DNA of 64,000 nucleotides from Cyanodermella asteris (Eukaryota; Ascomycota; Lecanoromycetes; Ostropales; Stictidaceae): positions 39,306-103,305 of the forward strand of contig UYJD01000022.1 of NCBI GenBank assembly GCA_900618795.1, in the 5' to 3' direction. The notes beneath the pieces are model-generated. The model saw nothing but the letters and a program-made list of their open reading frames with translations, searched no databases and was not told the DNA's origin. Positions within the stretch are counted from its first letter, which is position 1. Each line of letters opens with the position of its first letter. Below, one piece after another: positions 11,220 to 21,937 of this stretch. The position numbers were made by a program, and so were the translations under genes.

Positions 11220-11407
11220 TCACACGGCCGAAGGTGATACCGGCGACAAGTCCTTTTCTCCCGCAATGCAAGGCAGGCCGCGGAAAAACTGGCAGTCAAG
11301 AGACAGAGAATGCTATGCGTGGAGTCACATTTGTAATTGGCATGTACTTTATCATTAGCTGTTTAATCTTCTGGCACACTCGGCCAAGCAATGTGCTCTC
11401 TTTCGGC

Positions 11408-13184
11408 TCAGTCGTTGGCATGGAAGCAGGGCAGCCATGCCCTCAAAGCCAGCATGAACAAGCCCAGGGATCGACTCGTGGTCGGGCTTTCTAAGCTGCC
11501 CAGATCCGAGCCGTGCGCCGAAGTATCACTCATATACAGCTGCCCATACAGCTTGTTGCCGCCCAGAGGCACACCGCATGCCTGTGTCTCCGTCGTATAG
11601 TTGCGGACCGCTTTACCCATCTCGTATTCCTCAGAACCAGGTGAAAATGCCCTCCATGGGTCCCAATAGCCGTCCGACCACATGACGTTCGAGGGCTGCA
11701 TACCCCATCCACCGTAGTCGGCCCAGTAAGAACTGGTCTGAGGAGCGTCCTTTGGATCGAGACCTTTGATTGATCGGATCTGGGAGTCTCGGTCGTCCTG
11801 CCATGTGTAGTATTTGCTCAGGATGGAGTTGTCCTTGTGAAAGTTTTCGTAGTCGGGAGATCATCCAAGGAAATTGCCTAGCTCATACAGGTTCTGCCAG
11901 TTCCAAGCAATGTTGCCCCGTTCGTCCATGATGTCTTGCTCTGTCTTGACCTCCTGTTCGGCGTCGCCATCGTCCATGGAGCCCCACTCGGGATTCTTCA
12001 TCCACACGTATGCAGAACGCAAAGCATCGAAGGCACGTTCGGGGACGTGGGTGTCGAATATCCCGCCAGAAGGAGGAGACTTCTCATTCATCAATCTCTT
12101 TTCGTAGTTGTTGACAGTAGTTTCAGACTCCGCGTTAGCGGCGTCGTACGTCTCTAAAAAGTCGCAGAACATGCGTATGCCCTCCGGACCCCGGTTCTGG
12201 CAGTCACCTAGAGATAAAGGGCTTTGAAGTTGCGTGGCCATGTCCTTGAATGACAGCTGGTAGGCCGCCGAGATGTTGAGAGTATTGCTGGTGTTGGTGG
12301 CGAGAGCGTTGGCAAGCCAGGCACGTTCTTGAATGAACTTGATTGCAGTCTGATTGTTGGCGTCAAACTGTCGTTCCATCCATTTGACAGTCTTATGGAA
12401 GTCGGCTGCGCAATTTGGCCACGTTCCGCGAAGAGCGGCATTGAAGTAGGCAGAGCCATTCAGGTCGGGCTGGAGGGGTGCACTCGAAGCTCAGGATGCG
12501 TAAATGGTCTCGGATTGCGAACGCGCATCATGGCAGCGCGCATGCCAGGATAGCTTCCTCCAACGAATATCCAAGGAGTTTTGTCGGGGTGGAGGACATT
12601 ATCACCTTCAATCCGAAGCTTGTCCTGCAGTTCTTCGACGTTCGCGAAAAAAAAAAAAAAAAAAAAACGTCTTCCATGGCCTGTTCCTGAATCATGTACT
12701 GGAAAGCCTTCGCTCCGCCAACAGGGACTCTGTTCGCATCTAGCGGAAAGGGCACGCTGTAACCATAGAAGCAATGTTGCCAGACAATGCCGACAGCTCC
12801 ATACTTCTGCATTAGGTGGCCGTAGATTGTCTCTGTTTCCGAAATCCGAGCAGCAACTTCGTCGGCTGTGTAGCCGGTTTCGCCTAGATCGAACAGAAAC
12901 ACGGACCCTCCTGGTTGGTAGAATGTATTGTTGACCCTGACAGCGTCAGTCACGATTGCATAAATGAGTCATCACTCCACTCACTAGTATTCATTATTAT
13001 CTGTCTGAGTGTCGGACGACGTGAAGTGGTCGATAGGCATTGTGAAGTTTTAAGCAAGTGGCATCTGCTTGGTGATACCCTGAAGGCCGCGAGGTCTGGT
13101 CGGCCGCCGCATTGGCGTGAGGGCATCGCTGAAGCTGGTACTTAGCATCAAGCTCACAGCCAACAGCGTGTCCAAGACATGCAT
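11408..13184 (-). pseudogene. Serine peptidase of family S28 (prolyl carboxypeptidase-like), broken
   Basis: A secreted serine carboxypeptidase relative. Read 13184 to 11408, it starts with a signal-like peptide (MHVLDTLLAVSLML), then an S28 N-terminus (NFTMPIDHF), then VNNTFYQPGGSVFLFDLGE. The nucleophile motif is GGSYPG; the Asp region is DGYWDPWRAFS; the His candidate is in SAHGSDL. A normal 48-base intron (12937-12984, GTGAGT...CTGAC...CAG) survives. The frame is broken by stops at 13050-13052, at the intron junction, at 12491-12493 and at 11861-11863. It also shifts at a 21-base A/T homopolymer (12647-12667) and near 12505. Three of the stops sit where the family has Trp. With about six lesions over a clearly readable protein, it looks dead but not ancient. 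Confidence 0.88.
12647..12667. repeat. 21-base A homopolymer inside the S28 pseudogene
   Basis: A run of 21 A on the + strand, reading as poly-Phe on the coding strand. It lies where the peptidase frame changes, between AMED on one side and ANVEELQ on the other. The run could be slipped in the genome or miscounted in assembly. Confidence 0.9.
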
Positions 13185-14637
13185 AGTAATGCTGAGAGAT
13201 TATGTAGACTAGAATTCAGTAACGTTGCGCCACAAATAATTACGGAACAAAAAGAGAGTTTCAATCCAGCGACAGAAATCAAGCAAAAATTTCGCTCGCA
13301 GCGACTGGGAGGAACAAGGAAAATAAGGAGAGATGAAGTCCGCTGTCAATTGAGGTAGATAGCAGACCCGAGACTTGAACAATCAGCGCGTGAGCTGAGT
13401 TATAGCCTGGCGAGGGCCGTCGCACTGCCCAACCGAGTCCATACACGGCAACCATGAAGTGGCTCAGAATGAAGGCACGTTCCTCAGAGTCAGACAACTG
13501 GCTAGAAGCATTGAGGCCGCAGCTACAAAGGCTGTTCGATGAGAAGAGTGGGCTCGGCTTTGCTTGAGCCGCCGATGAACAACAGTAAGGCCACGGGAAG
13601 CATCTAAGTCTGCTTGGAAAAGGGCCTGCCAACACCAGGCGGCCCCGGGCCAGCTTGATTTGTTATCTGTTCAAGCGCAAACAACTTCAGAGCCAGGTCA
13701 AACATGCGCGGTGCTGGCTTTTCGGCGCTAGTCTGGCTATTCAGCGAGTGGTAGTGTGGCTGAAGAGGAGACTCTCGGAGGTATATTTGGGTTGGTGTAA
13801 CGGTCCAGGATCCAAGTAACATCTCTATCTGGCTAAATCTGTTGCCAGTCCTGACAAGCCTCGAATAAAGTACAGTCAGGCGTCGGGATGTCCATTTTGA
13901 ATCGCTGAGGCACGCGCAGTCCCGGATGATAATAACATGTCCGTCAATCAAAAGCCCTCTCGCGATTCCCGATTTTGGCTTGTAGCTGGACCATACTGGG
14001 TAGTACCTTTTCGAGCTGCAGTGGCAAAGGCATCAAGCAGTCGAGTCGCCTTTGTCAGTGGCGCAGCGCTCGTTACTGCAATTGCGTGGCACAACCTCAG
14101 CCGCAACTGCCTACACGCAGCGCATACTCAACGTGCAATTATAACCATCGGCGCTTGGCTGAAAGCGGTCAGCCTTGCCTGAGCGACGGTCCTGTGATAC
14201 CTTCTGCAGACGCGTGACAAAGGAGTCCATAGCTACTAGGCCAAACGTTTGCATTGCCACATAAAGACGTAGCTTATGGTGACAATGGTGAGCTCCGCAT
14301 GTTCGATCGTCGACAGGCCTCAAGAATAGCAGACAGGCTATGAGCCACATAGCGTACTGTACGAGCTTATCGCTTGTACACCAGCGGCGTTCAGCGCCTC
14401 AGTACATGCTGGCGAAGTTGGGCATGGTGGAAGGGGTGCGAGCTCTGTAAGCAGAGTATCGGGATTGAAGGCACACTCGCGCGAAAGTGGACCAAACCGA
14501 GCTAGGCCGAATATGGTTATATGTGATGGCTCGACGCGACGACACGCGTCTGAACGCGCGAGACCTTGCTCCTCACATAGCGAGCCCCGAAGAGCCGTCG
14601 TGAGCCAACGTCGACAAGCCCACATCAATATTAAAAA
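13185..14637. other. Intergenic, no supported gene
   Basis: Contains the 5' regions of the divergent S28 pseudogene and primase gene. Open frames are short and overlap on both strands without recognisable content. Confidence 0.5.
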
Positions 14638-16137
14638 ATGTCCCAGGAGAGCGCGCCCGATGTTTCGCACGACACTCTCGTGGGTGATCAGCCCAGCGAG
14701 GCGATGAACGAGAAGCCCATAAAGACCGACCCCGACGGTGCCGCAACCACGATCAATGTTGAAGACATCTTCTGTACAGATGATGAAGATGAGGAGTTTC
14801 CATCATCCACAGCTCCGGAGCCAACATCTAATGGCGCTACCAGCAGCCCGCCTGCAGCGGTGCCGACCGGCGTCGCTCAATCGACAAACTACTCTGACCC
14901 CGAGATCATGCTCGCCTACTACTCACGCCTCTTTCCATTCCGCTCCATGTTCCAATGGCTGAACCACAGTATGAAGCCAAGCAATGACTTCGCCCACAGA
15001 GAATTCGCGTTCACTCTCTCAAATGATGCGTACTTGCGATACCAGTCATACCCCTCGGCAGACCTTTTGCGCAAAGACATTCTTCGACTCAACCCGTCGC
15101 GCTTCGAGATCGGGCCAGTCTACAGTGCCAATCCTCGAGATCGAAAATCGCTAAAGAGCAGCAGCAAATTTCGACCCATGACAAAAGAGTTGGTGTTTGA
15201 TATCGATTTGACAGACTACGACGAGATTCGAACGTGTTGTACGGGTGCGAACATTTGCCAAAAATGCTGGCAATGGACGACGATGGCTATTAAAGTTGTC
15301 GATGCGGCGTTGAGGGACGACTTTGGCTTCAAACATATTCTGTGGGTCTACTCCGGTCGAAGAGGTGTTCACGCTTGGATTAGCGACAAAAAGGCGAGAG
15401 ACATGGACGACGGCAAACGACGAGCACTCGCTGGCTATCTAGAAGTCATCAAAGGTGGCAGTCAATCAGGCAAGAAAGTCAACGTGAAGCGACCCTTACA
15501 CCCCCACTTGGTGCGAAGTCTGGACATTTTGAAAGACCACTTTTCGAGGGATGTCATTGAAGGTCAAGATCCCTGGAGGAGTGATGAGGGCGCCCAGAAG
15601 CTACTGTCGTTGCTTCCTGACAGAGAACTGTGTGACGCATTGAGAAAGAAGTGGGACAGCAGCCCTGGACGCAACAGCTCGGCCAAGTGGGCGGACATCG
15701 ACGCGCTTGCGAAAGCCGGCGTGAGCAAATCTCTTGACACGAAAGCGTTGCTAGAAGCCAAGAAGGACATCCTGCTCGAATACACATATCCTCGTCTTGA
15801 CGTGGAAGTCAGCAAAAAGTTGATACATTTGCTCAAGGCTCCATTCGTCATTCATCCCAAAACAGGTCGGGTTTGTGTCCCAATTGACCTCAAGAAGGTG
15901 GAGGACTTTGATCCGTTGGCTGTTCCCAAAGTCACCGAATTGCTACAACAAATCGATGACTTCAGGGATGAGGACGAGAATATGGGAGGAACGGATAAAA
16001 GTAAAGCAATTCAGGACTACGAGAAGACAACATTGAAAGAATACGTAGATCTATTTAAAGAGCACGCTCTCGATATTCTCAGGAATGAGCGAGGTGTCAA
16101 ACGGGAGCGAGAAGACGGGGATCCAATGGAGTTCTGA
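14638..16137 (+). CDS. PRI1: DNA primase small (catalytic) subunit
   Basis: Catalytic subunit of the DNA polymerase alpha-primase complex, which makes the RNA primers for nuclear replication. The frame is 499 residues in one exon; the first 80 residues are acidic and disordered, then the primase domain begins (YYSRLFPFRSMFQWL). The metal-binding active site is the FDIDLTDYD segment with D188 and D190. The zinc-site cysteines are C200, C201, C207 and C210 (CCTGANICQKC). VYSGRRGVHAWISD is the conserved nucleotide-binding stretch, and a later segment holds RLDVEVSK with a further family Asp. The C-terminus carries a short charged KREREDGD tail. The ATG at 14638 follows an A-rich context (AAAAAATG) and is the first in frame. 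Family assignment is firm. Confidence 0.96.
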   Translation: MSQESAPDVSHDTLVGDQPSEAMNEKPIKTDPDGAATTINVEDIFCTDDEDEEFPSSTAPEPTSNGATSSPPAAVPTGVAQSTNYSDPEIMLAYYSRLFPFRSMFQWLNHSMKPSNDFAHREFAFTLSNDAYLRYQSYPSADLLRKDILRLNPSRFEIGPVYSANPRDRKSLKSSSKFRPMTKELVFDIDLTDYDEIRTCCTGANICQKCWQWTTMAIKVVDAALRDDFGFKHILWVYSGRRGVHAWISDKKARDMDDGKRRALAGYLEVIKGGSQSGKKVNVKRPLHPHLVRSLDILKDHFSRDVIEGQDPWRSDEGAQKLLSLLPDRELCDALRKKWDSSPGRNSSAKWADIDALAKAGVSKSLDTKALLEAKKDILLEYTYPRLDVEVSKKLIHLLKAPFVIHPKTGRVCVPIDLKKVEDFDPLAVPKVTELLQQIDDFRDEDENMGGTDKSKAIQDYEKTTLKEYVDLFKEHALDILRNERGVKREREDGDPMEF

Positions 16138-16551
16138 TGATGTCTGTATGATAATCTAAGAGCTGAGTGTTGTTTCGGGCGTTTGGCAACAGCTGCTTCA
16201 GATCCCAGGTGAGGTACAAATTTACTGTCCCACGCAATCAATGAATTTACGATGACGTCCGGCTTGCTGAGAACGCGACTTTGACAACTGTCAGACACGT
16301 AAAGCTTGTCAGGTGACCTGGAACTGCACAAATTTAAGGTACGTGTGACTTCTACCTTACTTAGCTGCAGCTGCAGTCCTTTTCATTGAAGGTTCCAAAA
16401 TGGAAGGCACGACCCGAATGCTCTTTCAATATCAGCAGCGCGCTTTCCGTTGCAAACATACGACATAATCTCCTGAATACCAGACAATGCGATCCTGTGA
16501 GTAGAACTGACTACCAAGCCTCCCTCCCTCTCTGTCTCTCCTACTTTCACA
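16138..16551. other. Spacer between primase and double-SIM genes
   Basis: Both genes run on the + strand. The stretch holds the primase 3' end and a C/T-rich leader (CTCCCTCCCTCTCTGTC near 16521) just before the next ATG. Confidence 0.6.
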
Positions 16552-18363
16552 ATGTCTCGGACCAAAACCCGCAAGCCAGGTGGCTATCGGAGAGCGGCAG
16601 CCCCCGAAAGACGCGCAAAGAAGCTGGATGCCAGAAAGGCCCGCGCTCGAACGCCTGAACCTGAATCTCAAAGCTCTATTTGGCCGGAAAACCTGCTACA
16701 GAAGACCCTCAAACCCCAAGAGCGGCTCTATCCTCATGTTAAGAGCGATAACGCAGAGCAAGTCGAAGTGGTTCTGATCGGCTCCAGCGGTAGCGAGGAT
16801 TCCTCAGGCGATGACGATGGTACAGTCGCGGGCAATATGCTAGCTGATCCGGATGGGCTGCTATCGAGAGTGGAAGGCAAGAAGTTTGCACACAACAACG
16901 TCATTGTCATCTCTGATGATGAAGACAAACTTGACACGATGGGTTTCGCTCGCGCGGAAACGGCTCACCAATCAGTCTTCGTTGGGACGAAAGCCACATG
17001 TGCGACGCCTGGCATCCTTTCACAAAGATTGAGTCAGTGCGGAGCCGTGTTAGGTGCCCATGGCGGTCAATTGAGCGGACAGAGTAGAAGTGTCCGTCCA
17101 GAATCCGCAAAAGAACCCATGGCAATACTTGGAGCACAACTTCCCGGATTCAGAGAAGGGTTTAACAACGACAAACCGCAAGCACCAATTGATTCTGTGT
17201 CGACAGAGCAGACACTCGAAGATCCAAACGGAGGAAGTGACCGGGAAAATGTGCGAGCATCGACCGAAACAGAAGGGCCACTCGACGCAGACGAGGTACC
17301 GCTGGGTGGAGTGACGGTCAAGCCAAAGCCCGGCAAGAATCAAAAGAAGCAAACATCGCTTCGTGCGTATGAAGGGAGAAAGAAAGCGGGCAAAGAGCGA
17401 AAGAAGAAGAAAATATCCATGAAAAATGAGGCGAGGGAACCAGAAGAGGCAAAGAGCACTACAAAGGGCAAAGGGAAGAAAGAGATGGCGCAGGAGAAAG
17501 GGTCGAAGCTGCAGGGAGCGCGTGTTATGGGGCGACTCTCATTGACTGATCGCAGGCCACAGCTAGCCATGCATGCAGACGTCTACTTCCGGCAACATGT
17601 CACTAAGCATCGGAAAGATAATAGCGAGGTTACTGAAGGAGACACGGATTATCTTACCATCGAAGCAATCCTGGTCATCACATCCAATCTGCAGCGGATG
17701 CTTGAGATCAGCGCGTTTGAATTCACGGTCAAGCACAATCCAACACTTGCGGCAAAAATGGGCACGGTTCATGCTCTTGAGCTGCAAATCTGGATAAACG
17801 ACGCCGACTTGCGAAGTCATATCGGGAAAGGTCTCAGCAAAGCTTTATGCAAGGACGAGGACATATTGCTTTTAGGCAGCGGGAACGGCGTCCTGGATCA
17901 CGACACATGGTTACGGATCCTCCAAGCAACTGCTCAAATTCGGCACACCGCCACCCACCGCGTCACAATGCCCTGCGAAGCTTTGATGGAATTTATCGGT
18001 GCCTCAGTGCATTTCTTAGATGCGCTTCGGGACGAAAAGGCGCTAGCGATTGCGAACAAGCTTCATATCCTTGTATGGAGCACGCAGGCTAAGCTTGGAA
18101 GAGAAGTACAGTCATTGAAACGTTTCATCGAAGCCGCGAAAGAGGATTCAGAGCAGGATAAAAACAAGGACGGAAAGCCGCTGAGCGAGGACAGTGTGGT
18201 CCGGAATGAAGCAGGGGTTGAAGAGCATGTCGAGGATCACTCCATGAGCGACCTCATGGCCATGGTATTCGACCTCAAGGCTGAAATCTGCGCAAAGCTT
18301 GTCAAGCATGTGAACATGCTTTTCGAGGATCCTGAACGATTCGTGTTCCGGTTAGATTCTTAG
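16552..18363 (+). CDS. Nuclear-type protein with two SUMO-interaction-like motifs
   Basis: Single-exon protein of 603 residues, family not recognised. The N-terminus is strongly basic. Residues 71-89 (VEVVLIG, then SGSEDSSGDDD) and 117-125 (VIVI-SDDED) each put a hydrophobic V/I core against a Ser/acidic run. This is the hallmark of SUMO-interacting motifs, especially the phospho-regulated kind. Residues about 255-325 are a Lys-rich stretch (RKKKKIS, KGKGKKE) suitable for nuclear import or nucleic-acid contact. From about 345 to the end the sequence is helical and folded-looking, with no domain I can name. The ATG context (TCACAATG) after a pyrimidine tract supports the start. A role in SUMO-dependent chromatin or repair biology is inference only. 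Confidence 0.8.
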   Translation: MSRTKTRKPGGYRRAAAPERRAKKLDARKARARTPEPESQSSIWPENLLQKTLKPQERLYPHVKSDNAEQVEVVLIGSSGSEDSSGDDDGTVAGNMLADPDGLLSRVEGKKFAHNNVIVISDDEDKLDTMGFARAETAHQSVFVGTKATCATPGILSQRLSQCGAVLGAHGGQLSGQSRSVRPESAKEPMAILGAQLPGFREGFNNDKPQAPIDSVSTEQTLEDPNGGSDRENVRASTETEGPLDADEVPLGGVTVKPKPGKNQKKQTSLRAYEGRKKAGKERKKKKISMKNEAREPEEAKSTTKGKGKKEMAQEKGSKLQGARVMGRLSLTDRRPQLAMHADVYFRQHVTKHRKDNSEVTEGDTDYLTIEAILVITSNLQRMLEISAFEFTVKHNPTLAAKMGTVHALELQIWINDADLRSHIGKGLSKALCKDEDILLLGSGNGVLDHDTWLRILQATAQIRHTATHRVTMPCEALMEFIGASVHFLDALRDEKALAIANKLHILVWSTQAKLGREVQSLKRFIEAAKEDSEQDKNKDGKPLSEDSVVRNEAGVEEHVEDHSMSDLMAMVFDLKAEICAKLVKHVNMLFEDPERFVFRLDS

Positions 18364-18694
18364 AAGGGCCAGGAATCAAGTTCTGTGCGGGAGATGCAGG
18401 AAAATGTCCAGTCTCGTGGTGGACGTTGCCGCTGGCGCTCATTTTGGCAGCTGGTGGCTCCAGGCCCGGGTCCAGGCTCTGCCATCAGATGTCCTTCCCT
18501 CGTGTATTGCGGCATTGCTTGTCCGACAGAACCGAAGAATTGAAGAGTCTAGTAATGTGACAAGTCGTGTTATCCTCCCAATCCCATCCCGTCTCCAGTT
18601 ACTGGACGGGCACGTGATGTTTCGATGCTGGGTTCGACGCTCTGGCGTGCCAAGGTAATGGATGGACTTGCTGTAAAGATGCAGGCGATACATG
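18364..18694. other. Convergent 3' spacer
   Basis: Lies between the double-SIM gene (+) and the FAD monooxygenase gene (-); it holds both 3' regions. Nothing else seen. Confidence 0.6.
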
Positions 18695-20091
18695 TCAGTT
18701 CCCTCCAGCAGATGTACGAAATACTTTCAATGCAGCCTCATTCTGATCCCTCAAGTCAAATGCGTTCGTGAAATGTCCCATGGGACCCATGTATGCTCTC
18801 ATCCGCTGTGGGTCATCTCCAATATCCTCGAATTGGAAGACATACAACTGTCCGAAGTCACGCGAGATTTGGGCAACCTTTTGCGACCGAGGTCTGCGTG
18901 TTTTGTCGAAAGCTGCAAAAACCCTCGAGATCTGTGAGACATCGTCAATTTCAGCGAATAAAGTTCTTAAGACTGTAGCGTCTCCGATCGATTGTGCTGC
19001 GCCCTGGCCATTGAAAGGGAATGTTCTGCAAGTCTGAGGTAAGTACACATTCAGTGTGAGGGGAGCAGAGGACGTTGCGCTTACGCATGAGCAGCATCTC
19101 CCATAATGGCGACTTTTCGGCGGTTGAAGAAGCGAGCTGGGTCGTGATCTTGGATCACCCAAGGAGGCTCCGTATTTTTTTCAACGACCTCGAGTCTGTA
19201 AGCTGACGGCACTTCTCTTCAACGACAAAGGTTACCACGTACCTTTGCCATTTCTTTGATGTCTGTGGTATATTCGTTGTATCGTATTTTGTCGAATGCT
19301 TACGCCCCAGGCTTGCCGTACGACGACTGCTGCATGAAGGATATACTCAGATCCCTCCCTCTGTTCAATGGCATCGAAACGCAACATCCAGCTGGCCCAC
19401 ACGTAATCGCAGGCTGGATCAGCCTGTCTGGCGGCACTAGGCCTCGCATCTCCTCGACGGGAACCTTCGCGTGGTACAAGGCCCATTTCGAGTGGTTCTT
19501 GGGATAACTCGCTGGGTCGTCCAGGCCGAGCAGATACTGTCGGACGTAGCTATATACCCCATCGGCGCCTATCACACAATCAACCTCTGACCTTGTCCCA
19601 TCCCGAAAATGCAAAACGATCTTCCCGTCCGCTTCCTTCTCACTTCCATCATCGTGCTTCGGCTCTTCGATCCTGACCACCTTCTTTTCGAAATGCAGCC
19701 TCTCCCACGGAATCAATTCACTTAAGCCCGTGAGCAGGTCAAACCTCGAAATGCATTTCCGTGCTTTTGCCCGTCCCAATTCCGCCACCACAGTCCCTTG
19801 CCTCTCTCCGGCGCCCAACACGATCTGCGTGGCAATTTCGAGCTCGTCGTCATCGATTGCGGATCGTGACCGAGTGGTGTATGCTTTGAGAACTTCTGGT
19901 CCGAGTAATTCGAGCCCTTGCATGGCGTTTGCGTGCATTGCGAGCCCAGAACCATAGCGTTGGAAGGAGCTGACGGATTCGTAGATTTCCGGAGAAAGGT
20001 GTGGGAGCTTTTGCAGGCTTGCGGCAAGGGCTAAGCCGGAGATTCCGGCGCCGATGATGGCGACTTTGATGGGGGACTTTGGAGCAGACAT
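18695..20091 (-). CDS. Class A FAD-dependent monooxygenase (salicylate hydroxylase-like)
   Basis: Flavoprotein hydroxylase using FAD and NAD(P)H on an unknown aromatic or secondary-metabolite substrate. Exons: 19304-20091, 19085-19195 and 18695-19025, giving 409 residues. The Rossmann motif is VAIIGAGISGLALAASL at the N-terminus. The DG motif is VIGADGVYSYVRQ, and the GD motif MGDAAHA is continued across the second intron by TFPFNGQGAAQSIGDA. That intron (19026-19084) is clean, GTAAGC to TTGCAG. The first intron was set as one 108-base intron (19196-19303, GTAAGC to TTACAG). Two tiny introns (40 and 41 bases) around a 20-base exon also keep the frame and add nine residues. No biosynthetic cluster surrounds it, so the substrate cannot be guessed. 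Confidence 0.88.
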
Positions 20092-21232
20092 GGTGAGCGT
20101 AGCTCAATGTGAAGTAGGAAGGTTCACGGTTCCCAAGATTTCAGTCGTGCTTGTTCAAGATTTATTGACGAACGTCGCAAAGATCTCAGGTAGAAGACAC
20201 GCTTTTTTGATCGATCAGACTTGGACAGACTTATAGTACAAAATGGAAAGAGTCAGGACGAGAGGACCTAGTACAATGGGAATCTTGATAAATTACACAG
20301 TAGCACCGTAACAACCTTCGAAAATCCCGCATGAAGAAACGAAACCTGCGCCGGTCATGTTGACCGGACTCGACGTGAATCCGCCCTCACGTGGCACAAG
20401 CTACGAGCAGGGATATTTCAATGCATGCAAGCGAGAGGCATAAATGGCGACAGGTGATTCGGTAGAGAAATGCAGATATCCGACGGCACGACGCGTCCTC
20501 GAACGGCATGATTCCCCTCGTGGCTGGCAGCAATGTGACAGCAGATAGGCGTTTGCCTTCGTGATAATGGAAGGGACGAGTGTTGCAAGGATGGTGATGA
20601 AATGGGAGCATGCAATTCGTGCGGGCTTTTGTAAGGAAGGGTAAGCTTACCCATCCTCTTCGGCGCCGCCATCAGCGGACACAATTGGACGGCAGGGAGT
20701 CTTCATCGAGAAAGCGACGGGAGACCAGCAATCCAGCTATCGGTGATCGGTGATCGGAGGGGAAGCCTGCAGGAAGCGTTGTCATTGGCGTTCCCGGTGA
20801 TGCGGGATAAATGCTAACTGGATGGCCGGTAGGCTGGACGAGCTCGGAGATATGCGAGTGGGCACCATCCAATCATGCTTTGATCTACATATATCGTCAT
20901 CAATAGTCGAGTCTGCAGGGTTGACATATCGTGGAAAGCGGCCAATAATTGTGACTTGCATGCTATGGCTCAGGATCGTGTCTGAGAACAGCATCACGTC
21001 TCATTTTGTCCATACTAATTCATAGGAGTCATTCTCGCAGAGCAGTCAAAACAGACCAGCCATAAAATGTAGACTTCGCTGAAAGGGCGTAGAGATGCGA
21101 AACCATAAGACAATGCCGCATATACATGTTCCTGCAAAACCGCTTGTGATGTGTCCACTCAGTCTTCGTGAACCATTGCGAGCCACCGTCATCTGAGCCG
21201 CCCAAAACATCATCATCACTTCCTTCTTTTCC
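20092..21232. other. Intergenic, no supported gene
   Basis: 5' region of the monooxygenase gene and 3' region of the membrane-protein gene, both on the minus strand. A GGTGATC triplication near 20741-20757 is the only local pattern. Confidence 0.5.
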
Positions 21233-21937
21233 TCAATCCTCAACCCGATCCGGAATTAACTCATAATCCCCCTCCATCGGCAGCATATTACTAACAATCA
21301 AAATACCGCCCGCTGTCATGACGCTTACCACCCAGCTCGCCGTGCAAAGCACATAGCCTGCGTCCAACTTCCACCCCGGGAAGAATCTCTCGTCGTGCTC
21401 GAACAGGAAGCTGATAATACCCATTCCAATCGCTTGTATCGCCCCAATGATCAACAGCAAGCTGCAGATGACGCTCTTTCCCAAGGCACGCTTTTGGATG
21501 CTGCCGGCCAGCATGACCATGAACGCGATGAAGGTCATGCCCTCGATAACGACGGCGAAGGACATTAGGAAACCTACGCTTCGCCACATGCTGCAGGCGT
21601 CACGGTCTTTGCGGCAGAAGTCGGCGTCGGGGAAGGGGCTGCAACCGTTGGTGGGAGAGCATTCGAGATGGAGGCCGTAGGTATAGTGGATCGGTTCACC
21701 GCTTGGCTGAAGTTTCTGTTAGTAAGTTGATTCTGTGCCTCTATGTTTCGTGGATGATGGGGCAAGGCGTACGGTGACTTCGTCCCAGGTGATCCATCGC
21801 GGGTTGACGATGCTGGCTATTGTTGTCGCGAAGACTTGAGAGCTTGTCAGTATATGCGCGGAGTATATATCAAGCCTGGTTGATTTACCGGCAATGAAGG
21901 GAATCAAGGCGCCGGCGTATACGGTCTTTCTCGTCAT
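21233..21937 (-). CDS. Small fungal four-helix membrane protein
   Basis: Conserved fungal membrane protein of 194 residues, function unknown to me. Exons: 21889-21937, 21773-21834 and 21233-21706. Introns of 54 bases (GTAAAT...CTGAC...AAG) and 66 bases (GTACGC, perfect TACTAAC branch, CAG) join the frame exactly. The first helix spans exon 1 and exon 2 (VYAGALIPFIA-VFATTIASIV), then PRWITWDEVTPSGEPIHYTYGLH. A Cys-rich luminal loop follows, with five cysteines between LECSP and DACSM. Three more helices begin at VGFLMSFAVVIEGMTFIAFM. The topology recalls claudin/PMP22-like four-span proteins with a Cys-bearing first loop. The tail YELIPD is the end I remember for this fungal family. Automatic callers may miss the first two exons. 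Confidence 0.85.

Noticed and set aside
11408-13184. Repeat-induced point mutation as the cause of the S28 stops
   Set aside because: The TGA stops are not in the preferred CpA context, and no second copy or A/T-skewed block is seen in the window.
19243-19300. In-frame text AFDKIRYNEYTTDIKEMAK after the first monooxygenase exon
   Set aside because: It follows a TAA stop directly and cannot be spliced in frame to the next exon; treated as intron.
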